From: Bacillota bacterium
Lineage (GTDB): Bacteria; Bacillota; Clostridia; Acetivibrionales; JAEZXR01
Length of the DNA stretch: 64,000 nucleotides
Reading direction: 5' to 3'
NCBI GenBank assembly: GCA_023419605.1
Contig: JAEZXR010000105.1
Span: 62,001 to 126,000, forward strand
This document shows, one piece after another, positions 38,801-47,320 of this stretch. The translations under genes and the position numbers were made by a program. Position 1 is the stretch's first letter, and every line of letters starts with the position of its first letter. Below the pieces are notes generated by a model. It had not been told where the DNA came from, made no database searches, and worked only from the letters and a program-made list of their open reading frames with translations.

Positions 38801-41800
38801 GGATATGTACCGATTGCTGGGAGCCAGGGCTGCCGATGTAGGTAATAAGGATGTAATACTGGTAAAACCCGGACAGGGCTTTCAGCGCCTTGACGGAACG
38901 TTTGAGATAAATCCCTCCGATCCCGGGGATTATACCAAGCTTGTTGAAAGCTTGCAGAAAACGGGGAAAGTCCCTCAAAATGCAATATTTATGTGGGGAC
39001 ATGAAGAATTCAAAGTAGACGGAATTGATTTGGAACAGCAGCAGAGGGGGATTTTTTCGCTTCTGCATTTTATAAAAGCCATGATGAAGAGCGACCCGAG
39101 GGAAAAGCTGCGAATTCAATTTGTACATAGGGCGGAAAAGGCTGGCGCAAATCCTTTCTATGAAGCCATCGGCGCTTTTGCCCGGTCGCTGCGTCTGGAA
39201 AACCCAGGGTATATTTTGAAAACCCTCCAGTTGGATACAACCGGAAACGACTCGGCAAAGGTACTGGAAATCATCCTGGATGAGTTTGAAGCTGATGAGG
39301 ATATGGAGGTTCGCTGCCAAAATGGTACCCGGTATATAAGGACACTGGTGCAGCAGTCTTTGGCTGCAGCAGAAGAAAAGAGGCTGCCCCTGAAGCACAA
39401 GGGCGTATATCTCATAACCGGGGGTATGGGAGGATTGGGCTGCATCCTTGCTTCCTATCTTGCAAAGGAATACAAGGCAAAGCTGGTTTTAACGGGGCGC
39501 ACCCCTTTGAATGCAGTGATGGAGCAGCGAATAAGGATGCTGGAGGAATACGGTGCCGAGGTATTGTATGTCGCTACCGATGTTTCCAGGAGAGAAGAGG
39601 TGGCAAGGCTTTTTGCCGCTGCAAGAGAGCGTTTTACAGGTGTAAACGGAATCCTGCACAGCGCCGGGGTAATTCGTGATTCCATGCTTATGAACAAGAA
39701 TGTGGAAAGCTTTATGGAAGTACTTGGACCTAAAGTATACGGCACAATATGGCTGGATCAGGAAAGCAGCAAGGAACCTTTAGACTTTTACGTCTTGTTT
39801 TCTGCGGGTGCTTCGGTCATCGGAAATGCAGGGCAATGCGATTATGCCTATGCCAACGGGTTTATGGACAGCTATGCCGGTAGAAGGGTGCCGGAAGGGC
39901 GGCAGGGTAAGACGCTGGCTATCAACTGGCCTTTCTGGAAGAACGGGGGTATGGTGCTTCCAGAGGAAGGCCTTGAAGCCATGAAACATGCGGGTATGGT
40001 GCCGCTGCGTGATGAAGAAGGAATAAAAGCCTTTATGGACGGGCTTGCAAGTGATAAAGAGCAGGTGATTGTGTTTTACGGAGATGCTGCGAGGATAAAG
40101 AAGGCGCTGGCTTCCAGATTTGAAGCCGTTCTCGGAGAGGAAATCCCCATTGCAGCGCCCGAAGGAAAAGAAAAAGTAAAATGGCTGGAAGAGGCCGAAC
40201 AATACTTGAAAGGGATTATGTCAAAGGTAATCAGGCTTCCGGCTGAAAAGATCAATTCAAAAGAGCCGCTGGAGAAGTACGGCATCGATTCGGTGATGAT
40301 CATTGGGCTGAACAGGGAGTTGGAAGCCTGCTTCGGCGAACTGCCCAAGACGCTTTTCTTTGAGTACCAGACAGTGCGTGAGCTTGCAGGGTATTTTGTG
40401 CAGAAACACCTGCAAACACTGTTAAAAAATATTCATAATACTGGAAATGCGGTTGGAACATCAGAAAATACGGCCATGGAAGGCTATGATAAGCTGGTCA
40501 GCATAAAAGACAGGCTGCTGGATGCACCGATACAGCCGGTAAATAAGGAAGCAGCTGAAAGTGATGATATAGCCATTATCGGCATACACGGGCGCTATCC
40601 TATGGCTGGAGATATGGAAGCCTTCTGGAACAACCTTGTGGACGGGAAGGATTGTATCAGTGAAATTCCCATGGAAAGGTGGGACCACAGCCAATACTAT
40701 GACGCCGATAGGGATGCGGGCAAGGTATACAGTAAATGGGGCGGATTCATCCAGGATGCCGATAAATTTGACCCGCTGTTCTTCCAGATGACACCCAGAG
40801 ATGCTGAAATTGCCGATCCCCAGGAAAGAATATTCCTTGAAAGCGTATACCATGCCATAGAAGATGCAGGGTATACGAAGGCAAGGCTCGACAGCTCCAA
40901 CGTAGGGGTATATGTAGGAGTTATGTACGGACATTACCAGATGTTCGGAGCAGAGGAAACCATGAAGGGCAATGTTATGGCCTTGAATTCCTCCTATTCC
41001 TCCATTGCAAACCGTGTATCGTATTTCTTTAATTTCCACGGTCCGAGCATTGCCCTGGACACCATGTGTTCTTCTTCTCTTACGGCGGTCCATTTGGCTT
41101 GCGAAAGCCTGAAAAACAATGAAATTGATGTTGCAGTGGCAGGCGGAGTAAACCTTACACTGCATCCTTCCAAATATATCATGCTGAGTCAGGGGAAATT
41201 TGCCGCCAGCGACGGCCGATGCCGGAGCTTTGGTGCAGGCGGAGACGGCTACGTGCCCAGTGAAGGTGTCGGTACGGTGATTCTGAAGCCTCTGGCAAAA
41301 GCAAAAAGGGATGGGGATAGGGTCTATGCAGTGATTAAGGGGACAGCGGTAAACCATGGCGGGAAAACCAACGGGTACACCGTTCCCAATCCGAAGGCCC
41401 AGACGGAAGTCATATCCCGCACGCTGAAAAAGGCCGGAATTCATCCGAGAACCATCAGCTATATGGAAGCTCACGGAACCGGGACATCCCTGGGTGATCC
41501 CATTGAAATCACCGGATTATCCAATGTTTTTGGCGAATATACCTCCGAAAAACAGTTCTGTCCCATCGGCTCTGTGAAGTCGAATATCGGGCATGCGGAA
41601 GCCGCTGCGGGTGTTGCCGGGATTGCCAAAGTGCTTCTCCAGATGAAGCATAAAAAGCTGGTTCCCTCCATTCACGCAGAGACGCTGAATCCCAATATAA
41701 ATTTCAACCCTACTCCTTTTTATGTACAAAAGACGCTTTCTCCTTGGGAGCAACCGGTCATTGAAGAAAACGGCGTACCTGTCAAATATCCCAGAAGAGC

Positions 41801-44090
41801 CGGTATAAGCTCCTTTGGTGCAGGCGGATCCAATGCCCATATCCTTTTGGAAGAGTATGAAGAGGAAGGCTCCTCCTATAAGGAAAGCCCGGGAGAGAAA
41901 AACATATTTGTGCTGTCTGCCAGGAGCAAGGAGAGGCTTGTGGCCTATGCAAACGAAATACTCAGCTATCTGGAAAGACAGCAGACACCCGGCGGCAGCG
42001 GAAAGATGGGCGGTATCTGCAGTGAAACGTTGGTTGTAAAAGATATGGTTACGGCTGCGGCATATTTGCTTAATATCGATGAAAGCGAAATCGACGTTGC
42101 GGAGAGCCTTTCTGACTTCGGTTTTGACAGGGTCCTCCGAAATCATTTTATCAATGAACTGATACGCCGGTATGAGCTGGATGTTGCCTTCCCCATACCG
42201 GATGAATATGATACCCTAAGTGCCCTGGCGAAATACCTGGCGGACAGGTTTAGCGACAAGATCGCCGGATATTATGAAAAAACCGGCCAGGGGGACGGCT
42301 TGACGGCCGGCAGCAGTTCTATAAGGCTTTGCGATATTGCCTATACCCTTCAGACGGGCCGCGATGCCATGGAAGAAAGGCTGGCTGTGGTTGTTTCAAG
42401 CATAGGGAAACTTTGTGAGGTATTAAAGGTGTTTGTGGAGGGGAAGCAAACGGAAGGATTATATACCGGAAGAGTAGCTGCCGGTAGAGAAGCGGACAGT
42501 TTGGAAAAGGAAGAAGAAATAGAAAGGCTCCTGAAAACGGGAGAGTACGACAGGCTGGCCAGGGCCTGGGCTTCCGGGGCCAATGTAGACTGGCAGAAGC
42601 TGTATCCTGTCCGGCATCCTCGTATTGTAACCCTGCCCAATTACCCCTTTTTACGGAAAAGAATATGGTTCGGAAGCTTCAAAGGCAGTACAGCAGCCCA
42701 GGCAATATCCGCAGAAGAAAGTGTACGTGCAAAAACGGAGGTAAAGACGACTCCGGCACCGGCAGTACCTGTCCGGGCGGAGAGGCTGCCGGATACTGCG
42801 CCTAAAATCGACATCAACAAGACCCGGATTCAATGGGATACAGTCGAAGACTTCATGGGCAATGAAGTCGCCCTGGACATCATTGACGGACAGATTGCAC
42901 TGGTGACCCTGCAGGAGAAGAACAGGAAGAACATGCTTTCCGAACAGGCCATCAAAGGCCTCATGGCCAAATTTGCCGAAATTGCAAAAAATGAAGCCAT
43001 CAAAGCTGTCATTATAACAGGCTATGATAACGTTTTCTGCATGGGAGGAACCCAGGAACAGCTGACAAGCATCGCGGACAGGGAGAGTAAATTTACCGAT
43101 GTGCCGTTCCTGTACAGGGGTCTTTTAGATACTGAAGTTCCTGTAATTGCAGCAATCCAGGGACATGCTTCGGGAGGCGGACTTCTCTTTGGGCTTTCTG
43201 CCGATATTGTCGTAATGTCCGAGGAATCGGTATACAGCGCAGTGTTTACAAAATACGGCTTCACCCCCGGAATGGGTGCAACCTATGTTTTAAAGGAAAA
43301 ATTCGGTATAAACATCGCGAATGAAATGATGTATACGGCCAAGTCCTTCAGCGGAAGCGAACTTAAGGAGCGCGGAGCTCCGGTTATAATCAGGAAAAGG
43401 CAGGATGTAGTAAAGGAAGCCATTTCAACGGCCAGAATCCTTGCGGAAAAACCGCGGCATACCTTGAAAGTTTTGAAGCAGGAGCTGGCGGGAAGGCTCC
43501 TCGAACAGCTTTTGGGCTGTATTGAGCGTGAAGCCTATATGCACGAGCTTACCTTTTCACATCCGGAAGTTAAAAAACGTATAGAGTATTACTATCTGGA
43601 TTCCAAGCGTAATACCCGGGAAACGGGAGATGCAGATGAAAAAGCAGCCAAGCCTCCGGTCCAGACTGAAAAAAGGAAAGAGCTGCAAACAAAGGAAACG
43701 ACATATGATCAGGAAGCTTTGCAGCAGGACATCCTGGATATTTTAAGCAGCATTCTTTATATACCGGCCGAAGAGATCAATGGGGACGTAAGCTTCAGGG
43801 ATATGGGGGTGGACTCCATCAGTGGAGTGGAAATCGTAAGGGATATGAACAGAAAATTCAGTCTTAACCTGGATGCCGTCGTACTGTATGACTATTCAAC
43901 AGTGAAAACCCTTACCGAATATATAGCCGGGCAAATCGGCGCTTTCCAGGATACTGCGATTGCGGCAAAGGAAATAGCAGTGGCGGCGGACAAAAAAGAG
44001 AGCGAAATCGTGAATTTGCTGGAAAGCTTTAAAAGCGATGATCTCAGCGAGGATGAAATCGTCAGATATCTGGAGGAAATGGAAATATGA
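35829..44090 (+). CDS. trans-AT PKS2 (modules 4-5) with embedded ECH2
   Basis: About 2753 aa from ATG 35829; GTG at 35823, overlapping the PKS1 stop, is possible. An N-terminal docking helix pair (MKNERVRDILEKIKKHEISS) fits the PKS1 tail. Module 4: KS4 (Cys227), DH4 (His704, Asp868), KR4 with Ala1326 for the catalytic Ser (Tyr1339 kept), ACP (Ser1488). Module 5: KS5 (Cys1747 in DTMCSSS), ACP-like insert (Arg2101 for Ser), then an ECH2-type crotonase domain (about 2331-2600; NVFCMGG and GHASGGGLLFGL) and ACP (Ser2663). The C-terminal tail LLESFKSDDLSEDEIVRYLEEM is a docking element for PKS3. Module 5 is the beta-branching module: no KR or DH, so the beta-keto group persists for attack. Confidence 0.95.
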   Translation: MGMKNERVRDILEKIKKHEISSKEGMKRIARIKQEEEEGSKGSPSIEEMPAGTSVPYNAGIAIIGMAAKFPDANNIDELWDNLVEGRNSIREADRWRLEDFYDPNPGIPGKSVSKWGGFISGIDQFDPLFFNMSPKEAELMDPQQRLFLKEAWRSLEDAGYSDKELDNRKCGVFVGFNTSDYIKTIEEKNVPLDGYMLTGNNESVISGRVSYYLNLKGPSMTLNTACSSSLVAAHLACESIRCGTCDMAIAGGVTVMVTKGFHTLLSSTGMLSPEGQCKTFDNEANGFVPGEGVGAVVLKRLDKALEDGDHIYAVIAGSGINQDGKTNGITAPSSPSQTALELEVYQRYGINPENIGCVETHGTGTKLGDPIEVDALTAAFHKYTSKKQFCALGSIKTNIGHTLAAAGIAGLIKAVLSVSRKKLVPSLNLEKENEMINFKDSPFYVNTTARDWTVPEGHPRMAAVSSFGFSGTNAHMVIKEWKAGMEAAETKEEAKWRIYPFSAKSSNSLRQKLVDFSDWLDRNGDCCRPCDISYTLLVGRSHFQHTAVFTARDMDQLKKDIKAAIGGTKAVNFVSDEVKETRVKADPAMKQTGEKYIKDIAENRVADEEQKTRLMFLAELYAKGYELDWKVLFENDGCRRIPLPGYSFDEERYWVGETDTGIDGNSRTSLLRLHPLVDENISSFKGQKFKKTLTVQEFFVTDHRVEGNRVFPGAGYIEMACASGAIAGDKKVRGFKNIVWAKPITVTDARKDVYISLYPSGEGAEYEVSTRDEKGSEVIHSQGKLSFEENSGDEPIDIAAVRARCLHRRESKDCYSLFNKIGMGYGPAFRTIRWLCNNHNEALAWLELPEEQRKSFKEYIVHPSIMDGALQAAVGLAQDLTETSDSPYLPFGIGEINIYSSLPEKCYVYVTPAGNGQRDTSLLKYDVKIAGEDGTVLLSMQDFSVRMLEGKAHTGNAEKLYMERVWVQSPLKAGISRNFNKRFILFDTGEDMYRLLGARAADVGNKDVILVKPGQGFQRLDGTFEINPSDPGDYTKLVESLQKTGKVPQNAIFMWGHEEFKVDGIDLEQQQRGIFSLLHFIKAMMKSDPREKLRIQFVHRAEKAGANPFYEAIGAFARSLRLENPGYILKTLQLDTTGNDSAKVLEIILDEFEADEDMEVRCQNGTRYIRTLVQQSLAAAEEKRLPLKHKGVYLITGGMGGLGCILASYLAKEYKAKLVLTGRTPLNAVMEQRIRMLEEYGAEVLYVATDVSRREEVARLFAAARERFTGVNGILHSAGVIRDSMLMNKNVESFMEVLGPKVYGTIWLDQESSKEPLDFYVLFSAGASVIGNAGQCDYAYANGFMDSYAGRRVPEGRQGKTLAINWPFWKNGGMVLPEEGLEAMKHAGMVPLRDEEGIKAFMDGLASDKEQVIVFYGDAARIKKALASRFEAVLGEEIPIAAPEGKEKVKWLEEAEQYLKGIMSKVIRLPAEKINSKEPLEKYGIDSVMIIGLNRELEACFGELPKTLFFEYQTVRELAGYFVQKHLQTLLKNIHNTGNAVGTSENTAMEGYDKLVSIKDRLLDAPIQPVNKEAAESDDIAIIGIHGRYPMAGDMEAFWNNLVDGKDCISEIPMERWDHSQYYDADRDAGKVYSKWGGFIQDADKFDPLFFQMTPRDAEIADPQERIFLESVYHAIEDAGYTKARLDSSNVGVYVGVMYGHYQMFGAEETMKGNVMALNSSYSSIANRVSYFFNFHGPSIALDTMCSSSLTAVHLACESLKNNEIDVAVAGGVNLTLHPSKYIMLSQGKFAASDGRCRSFGAGGDGYVPSEGVGTVILKPLAKAKRDGDRVYAVIKGTAVNHGGKTNGYTVPNPKAQTEVISRTLKKAGIHPRTISYMEAHGTGTSLGDPIEITGLSNVFGEYTSEKQFCPIGSVKSNIGHAEAAAGVAGIAKVLLQMKHKKLVPSIHAETLNPNINFNPTPFYVQKTLSPWEQPVIEENGVPVKYPRRAGISSFGAGGSNAHILLEEYEEEGSSYKESPGEKNIFVLSARSKERLVAYANEILSYLERQQTPGGSGKMGGICSETLVVKDMVTAAAYLLNIDESEIDVAESLSDFGFDRVLRNHFINELIRRYELDVAFPIPDEYDTLSALAKYLADRFSDKIAGYYEKTGQGDGLTAGSSSIRLCDIAYTLQTGRDAMEERLAVVVSSIGKLCEVLKVFVEGKQTEGLYTGRVAAGREADSLEKEEEIERLLKTGEYDRLARAWASGANVDWQKLYPVRHPRIVTLPNYPFLRKRIWFGSFKGSTAAQAISAEESVRAKTEVKTTPAPAVPVRAERLPDTAPKIDINKTRIQWDTVEDFMGNEVALDIIDGQIALVTLQEKNRKNMLSEQAIKGLMAKFAEIAKNEAIKAVIITGYDNVFCMGGTQEQLTSIADRESKFTDVPFLYRGLLDTEVPVIAAIQGHASGGGLLFGLSADIVVMSEESVYSAVFTKYGFTPGMGATYVLKEKFGINIANEMMYTAKSFSGSELKERGAPVIIRKRQDVVKEAISTARILAEKPRHTLKVLKQELAGRLLEQLLGCIEREAYMHELTFSHPEVKKRIEYYYLDSKRNTRETGDADEKAAKPPVQTEKRKELQTKETTYDQEALQQDILDILSSILYIPAEEINGDVSFRDMGVDSISGVEIVRDMNRKFSLNLDAVVLYDYSTVKTLTEYIAGQIGAFQDTAIAAKEIAVAADKKESEIVNLLESFKSDDLSEDEIVRYLEEMEI
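42030..42260 (+). other. Ser-less ACP-like insert after KS5
   Basis: MVTAAAYLLNIDESEIDVAE, LSDFGFDRVL and LSALAKYLADRF follow the ACP pattern, with Arg2101 of PKS2 replacing the Ser. It lies at the same linker position as the insert after KS2. Confidence 0.65.
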
Positions 44091-46342
44091 ACGGGATGAG
44101 CTTCGGCATTAAAGAGGTTCTTAAAATGATCAAGGAGAATCAGATCACCTCCGAGGAAGGGCTGGAAATTATTAAGGAACTGAAAAGGAGACAGGCAGAA
44201 ACATCGGCTGCAGTCGAAAAGCCTGCTTCATTTCAAGCGGGAAGGGCAGAGGACTCCGGAGAAATTCCTTTTAAAGCTGCAAAAGGGGCGGATAGCCTGG
44301 ATATGGAAAGTGTGAAGGCCAAGCTGCTGGATATTATGAGTACCATCATTCATATTCCTGTAGAGGAGATTGACGTCAACCTCAGCTTTAAGGACATGGG
44401 TGTGGATTCCATCAGCGGCGTGGAAATTGTAAGGGATGTAAATAAAGCCTTCGGCTTGAACCTGGATGCTGTAGTCCTCTACGATTTCGCCAATGTAACG
44501 GAGCTTTCCATGCATATCGCCGGGCAAAGCCGGAATTCCGGAAAAACGGATACGGAGGAAGGCGAAAGAGCTCTGGAGAAGCCGAAAAGCCAGGCCCAAA
44601 GCGTAAAAAATGAGGCGGAAAGATACCAGCAGGAGCTTCTCTTAAAAAACCTTCCTTCCTATGGTACGGACAAGGTCCGCAGCGAATATAAGGAAATACC
44701 TGCAGAACAGAGTAAGCCGGAGAATGTGCAGCGGAACACCATGGGCGCAAAGCCTTTGAAAATAATGCAAACTGTACAGAAAGCACCCATTGTCGAAGAA
44801 AAGGGTAAAACCGTTCTGAAAGCTAAAGATAGCTTTACTGCACCCATGGCTGCTGTGGAAGTTCCTTCAAAAGAGGGAGGTGCGTCCGGCAAGGTAGCGT
44901 TGAAACCTTTAGGACAGGAGCTTGTTGTAAAGCCGGCCCCTGTGCGGAGCAAAACGGAAGTGCCCACACCCATGGAGAAAAAGGTTTATATCCGTAGGGA
45001 AGAAAGTGCTTCGCTTTTGGAAAAAACCTCCGGAAAGGCAATGGATATCGCCGTCATCGGCATGTCCTGCCGGTATGCCCAGGCAGATACCATCGGTGAG
45101 TTCTGGGAAAACATTGTAAATTGTCGGGACTGTATCGTTGAGGTTCCGAAGGACCGATGGGATATTGATAGATGCTACGATCCTGATCCCAGGGCACCCA
45201 ATAAAACATACAGCCGATGGATGGGAACGGTTAACAATGTGGACAAGTTTGATCCGCTGTTTTTTAATATATCACCGCTGGAAGCGGAATTGATGGACCC
45301 CCAGCAGCGGCTTTTCCTGCAGGAAGCATGGAATGCCTTTGAAGGAGCGGGCTATTCCGATAGATCCTTAGACGGCGTGCGATGCGGGGTTTATGTCGGC
45401 TCAGCCTACGGGGACTATGAAAAATATTTGAATTTCAATACCATACGGGATACGGGAGAGTCCTTTGCCGGACTGTCTACCTCCATACTACCGGCAAGGA
45501 TCTCGTACCTTTTAAACCTTAAAGGGCCAAGTGTTTCTATTGATACCGCCTGCTCCTCCTCCCTGGTTGCCATCCATGAGGCCTGCCAGAGCATCCTGTG
45601 CGGGGAGAGCGATATGGCCATTGCCGGAGGGGTAAGGCTCATGCTGACTCCCAGCCTGCATATTCAGACCTGCAAAGCCGGCATGCTTTCTCCCACCGGA
45701 AAATGCAAGACCTTTGACAATTCGGCCGATGGAATCGTTTTGGGGGAGGGGGTGGGAGCAATCCTTCTAAAACCCCTGGATAAGGCACTGGCTGACAATG
45801 ATCATATTTATGGAGTCATAAAGGGATCGGGTTCCAACCAGGACGGCAAGACAAACGGCATATCTGCACCCAGCGCCCAGGCCCAGGTTAAATTGGAGGT
45901 AGATGTTTACAGGCGTTTTGGTATCGATCCTGAGACAATCACCCTGATAGAAGCCCACGGAACAGGGACAAAACTGGGAGATCCCATCGAAGTCAAGGCG
46001 CTAAAGGAGTCCTTCGGACAGTTTACCAACAAAAGGAATTATTGCGCCCTCGGTTCGGTAAAGGCAAACATCGGACATACTACGTTGGCCGCCGGTGTTG
46101 CAGGAATCATTAAAGTGCTTATGGCATTTCAACATAAAAAAATCCCAGGGTTGGTGAATTTCAAAAACAGAAACGAGCATATTTCGATTGAAGACAGTCC
46201 TTTCTATATACCTACCGAGACAAAAGACTGGATAACACCCGGCAATATGCCCAAAAGGGCAGCGGTAAGCTCCTTTGGCTTCAGCGGCACCAATTGCCAT
46301 ATCGTACTGGAGGAGGCTCCTTTAATCGATCGTTTAGGTTGA
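44087..46342 (+). CDS. trans-AT PKS3: docking-ACP-KS6, ends at the KS
   Basis: A 751-aa protein. Residues 1-32 are an N-terminal docking pair (GIKEVLKMIKENQITSEEGL) matching the PKS2 tail; start and previous stop overlap as ATGA. Residues about 70-145 are an ACP (Ser108 in GVDSISGVEIVRD), a near-copy of the last ACP of PKS2, so the tandem ACP of the beta-branching module is split over two proteins. A long Lys/Pro/Glu-rich linker follows (about 150-315). KS6 (about 321-745) has Cys489, EAHGTGT and NIGHTTLAAG, and ends FGFSGTNCHIVLEE and seven residues more. The usual post-KS linker is absent and instead begins PKS4. Confidence 0.93.
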   Translation: MNGMSFGIKEVLKMIKENQITSEEGLEIIKELKRRQAETSAAVEKPASFQAGRAEDSGEIPFKAAKGADSLDMESVKAKLLDIMSTIIHIPVEEIDVNLSFKDMGVDSISGVEIVRDVNKAFGLNLDAVVLYDFANVTELSMHIAGQSRNSGKTDTEEGERALEKPKSQAQSVKNEAERYQQELLLKNLPSYGTDKVRSEYKEIPAEQSKPENVQRNTMGAKPLKIMQTVQKAPIVEEKGKTVLKAKDSFTAPMAAVEVPSKEGGASGKVALKPLGQELVVKPAPVRSKTEVPTPMEKKVYIRREESASLLEKTSGKAMDIAVIGMSCRYAQADTIGEFWENIVNCRDCIVEVPKDRWDIDRCYDPDPRAPNKTYSRWMGTVNNVDKFDPLFFNISPLEAELMDPQQRLFLQEAWNAFEGAGYSDRSLDGVRCGVYVGSAYGDYEKYLNFNTIRDTGESFAGLSTSILPARISYLLNLKGPSVSIDTACSSSLVAIHEACQSILCGESDMAIAGGVRLMLTPSLHIQTCKAGMLSPTGKCKTFDNSADGIVLGEGVGAILLKPLDKALADNDHIYGVIKGSGSNQDGKTNGISAPSAQAQVKLEVDVYRRFGIDPETITLIEAHGTGTKLGDPIEVKALKESFGQFTNKRNYCALGSVKANIGHTTLAAGVAGIIKVLMAFQHKKIPGLVNFKNRNEHISIEDSPFYIPTETKDWITPGNMPKRAAVSSFGFSGTNCHIVLEEAPLIDRLG

Positions 46343-46477
46343 ACATAGTGATTTCCAGTTTGGCAACGAGGTGAGGACAGACCGACTTGCAAAGCTGGAT
46401 AAAATCACTTTCAGCCTAAAGGAGCGAAAGGTGAATCCGGACTATTTTAATATATAGAAAATAAGGAAGTTTTAATT
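46343..46477 (+). other. spacer before the ParA gene with an open 37-codon stretch
   Basis: One frame from about 46344 is open to the TAG at 46453-46455. It reads DFQFGNEVRTDRLAKLDKIT and FSLKERKVNPDYFNI, protein-like and basic at its end, but lacks an ATG (GTG at about 46371). It may be debris of the gene that formerly spanned the junction, or a tiny gene. AAGGAAG precedes the ParA start. Confidence 0.35.
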
Positions 46478-47239
46478 ATGGGAAAAGTATTTTGCATGAT
46501 GAATCAAAAAGGCGGAGTGGGAAAAACGACCACTGCCGTAAACCTCGGGGTTGGTTTGCAGAATTTGGGCAAGAAGATGCTTTTAATCGACCTTGACCCT
46601 CAGGCGAATATGACTTCTTCGTTGGGTATCCCCAGCCGGACCCTGAAATACAGCATATATGACCTGTTGAAAGGAAAAGCAGCCCTGGAAGAGGTTGTGG
46701 TAGACCGGAACGGTCTTTGCCTGATCCCGTCCTCCATTGCCTTGTCGGGAGCCGACATAGAATTTTCCAGTATTCCCGGAAGGGAATTGCTGCTAAAAGA
46801 GGCTCTATCCGGTGTGATAGAAAATTTTGACGGTATTTTGATCGACTGCCCGCCTACCCTGGGATTGCTGGTACTGAACGCCCTTACGGCAGCGCATGAA
46901 GTGATTATCCCTGTGCAGGCAGAATTCCTTCCCCTGGAGGGACTGAGCTTCCTTATGGAAACTGTTGAGGTGGTTAGAAAGAGGCTTAACAAAAACCTTG
47001 AAATATCAGGGGTGGTTGTGACCATGTATAACTCCAGGCAAAACTTGCATAAGGAGGCTATTGATATCTTACAGAATCACTTTGGAGATAAGGCTTTTAA
47101 AACGTATATAAGGAGCAATATTTCATTGGCAGAAGCTCCGGGCTATGGGCAGGATATTTTCACCTATAAGCCGGACAGCATCGGTGCAGTTGATTACCAA
47201 AGGCTTTGCAAAGAATTTATCGAAAGAGAGGTATTGTAA
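46478..47239 (+). CDS. ParA/Soj-family Walker ATPase inside the PKS operon
   Basis: A 253-aa P-loop ATPase of the Soj length and layout, without an N-terminal HTH. The deviant Walker A is KGGVGKTTT (residues 11-19, signature Lys11, Lys16). LIDLDPQAN supplies Asp40 and LIDCPPTLG the Walker B. NSRQNL keeps the Arg equivalent to the DNA-contact Arg of Soj, whereas the canonical NVRLSEAP reads NISLAEAP, losing one Arg. The C-terminus has no MinD-type amphipathic helix. No parB or parS-like site is near. It starts 136 bases after PKS3 and ends 3 bases before PKS4, with no separate promoter seen. The likely job is positioning or partitioning the synthase complex through the PKS4 N-terminus (inference). 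Confidence 0.93.
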   Translation: MGKVFCMMNQKGGVGKTTTAVNLGVGLQNLGKKMLLIDLDPQANMTSSLGIPSRTLKYSIYDLLKGKAALEEVVVDRNGLCLIPSSIALSGADIEFSSIPGRELLLKEALSGVIENFDGILIDCPPTLGLLVLNALTAAHEVIIPVQAEFLPLEGLSFLMETVEVVRKRLNKNLEISGVVVTMYNSRQNLHKEAIDILQNHFGDKAFKTYIRSNISLAEAPGYGQDIFTYKPDSIGAVDYQRLCKEFIEREVL

Positions 47240-47242
47240 GTT

Positions 47243-47320
47243 ATGCCGGCCAAAAAACCACGTATTGGAAATAACCCATTAGATTGGATTAAGCCCACCC
47301 ATGAGGAAAAGTATAAAAGC
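47243..47320 (+). other. N-terminal basic peptide of PKS4, candidate ParA-binding tag
   Basis: The protein starts MPAKKPRIGNNPLDWIKPT. ParB proteins start with a short basic peptide of the form K-x-R-(L/I)-G-(R/K)-G-L-D-A-L-I that contacts and activates ParA. Here K-P-R-I-G-N-N-P-L-D-W-I keeps the spacing of the basic residues, the Gly and the Leu-Asp-hydrophobic end. Other PKS proteins in the window do not have it. Confidence 0.6.

Noticed and set aside
46300..46480. PKS3/PKS4 as one gene broken by a sequencing frameshift
   Set aside because: A complete ParA gene with its own ribosome site separates the two parts and PKS4 has its own start and ribosome site.
46478..47239. ParA as a plasmid or chromosome partition gene or a MinD
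   Set aside because: No ParB, no parS-like repeats and no MinD membrane helix; it is locked in the middle of a PKS operon.
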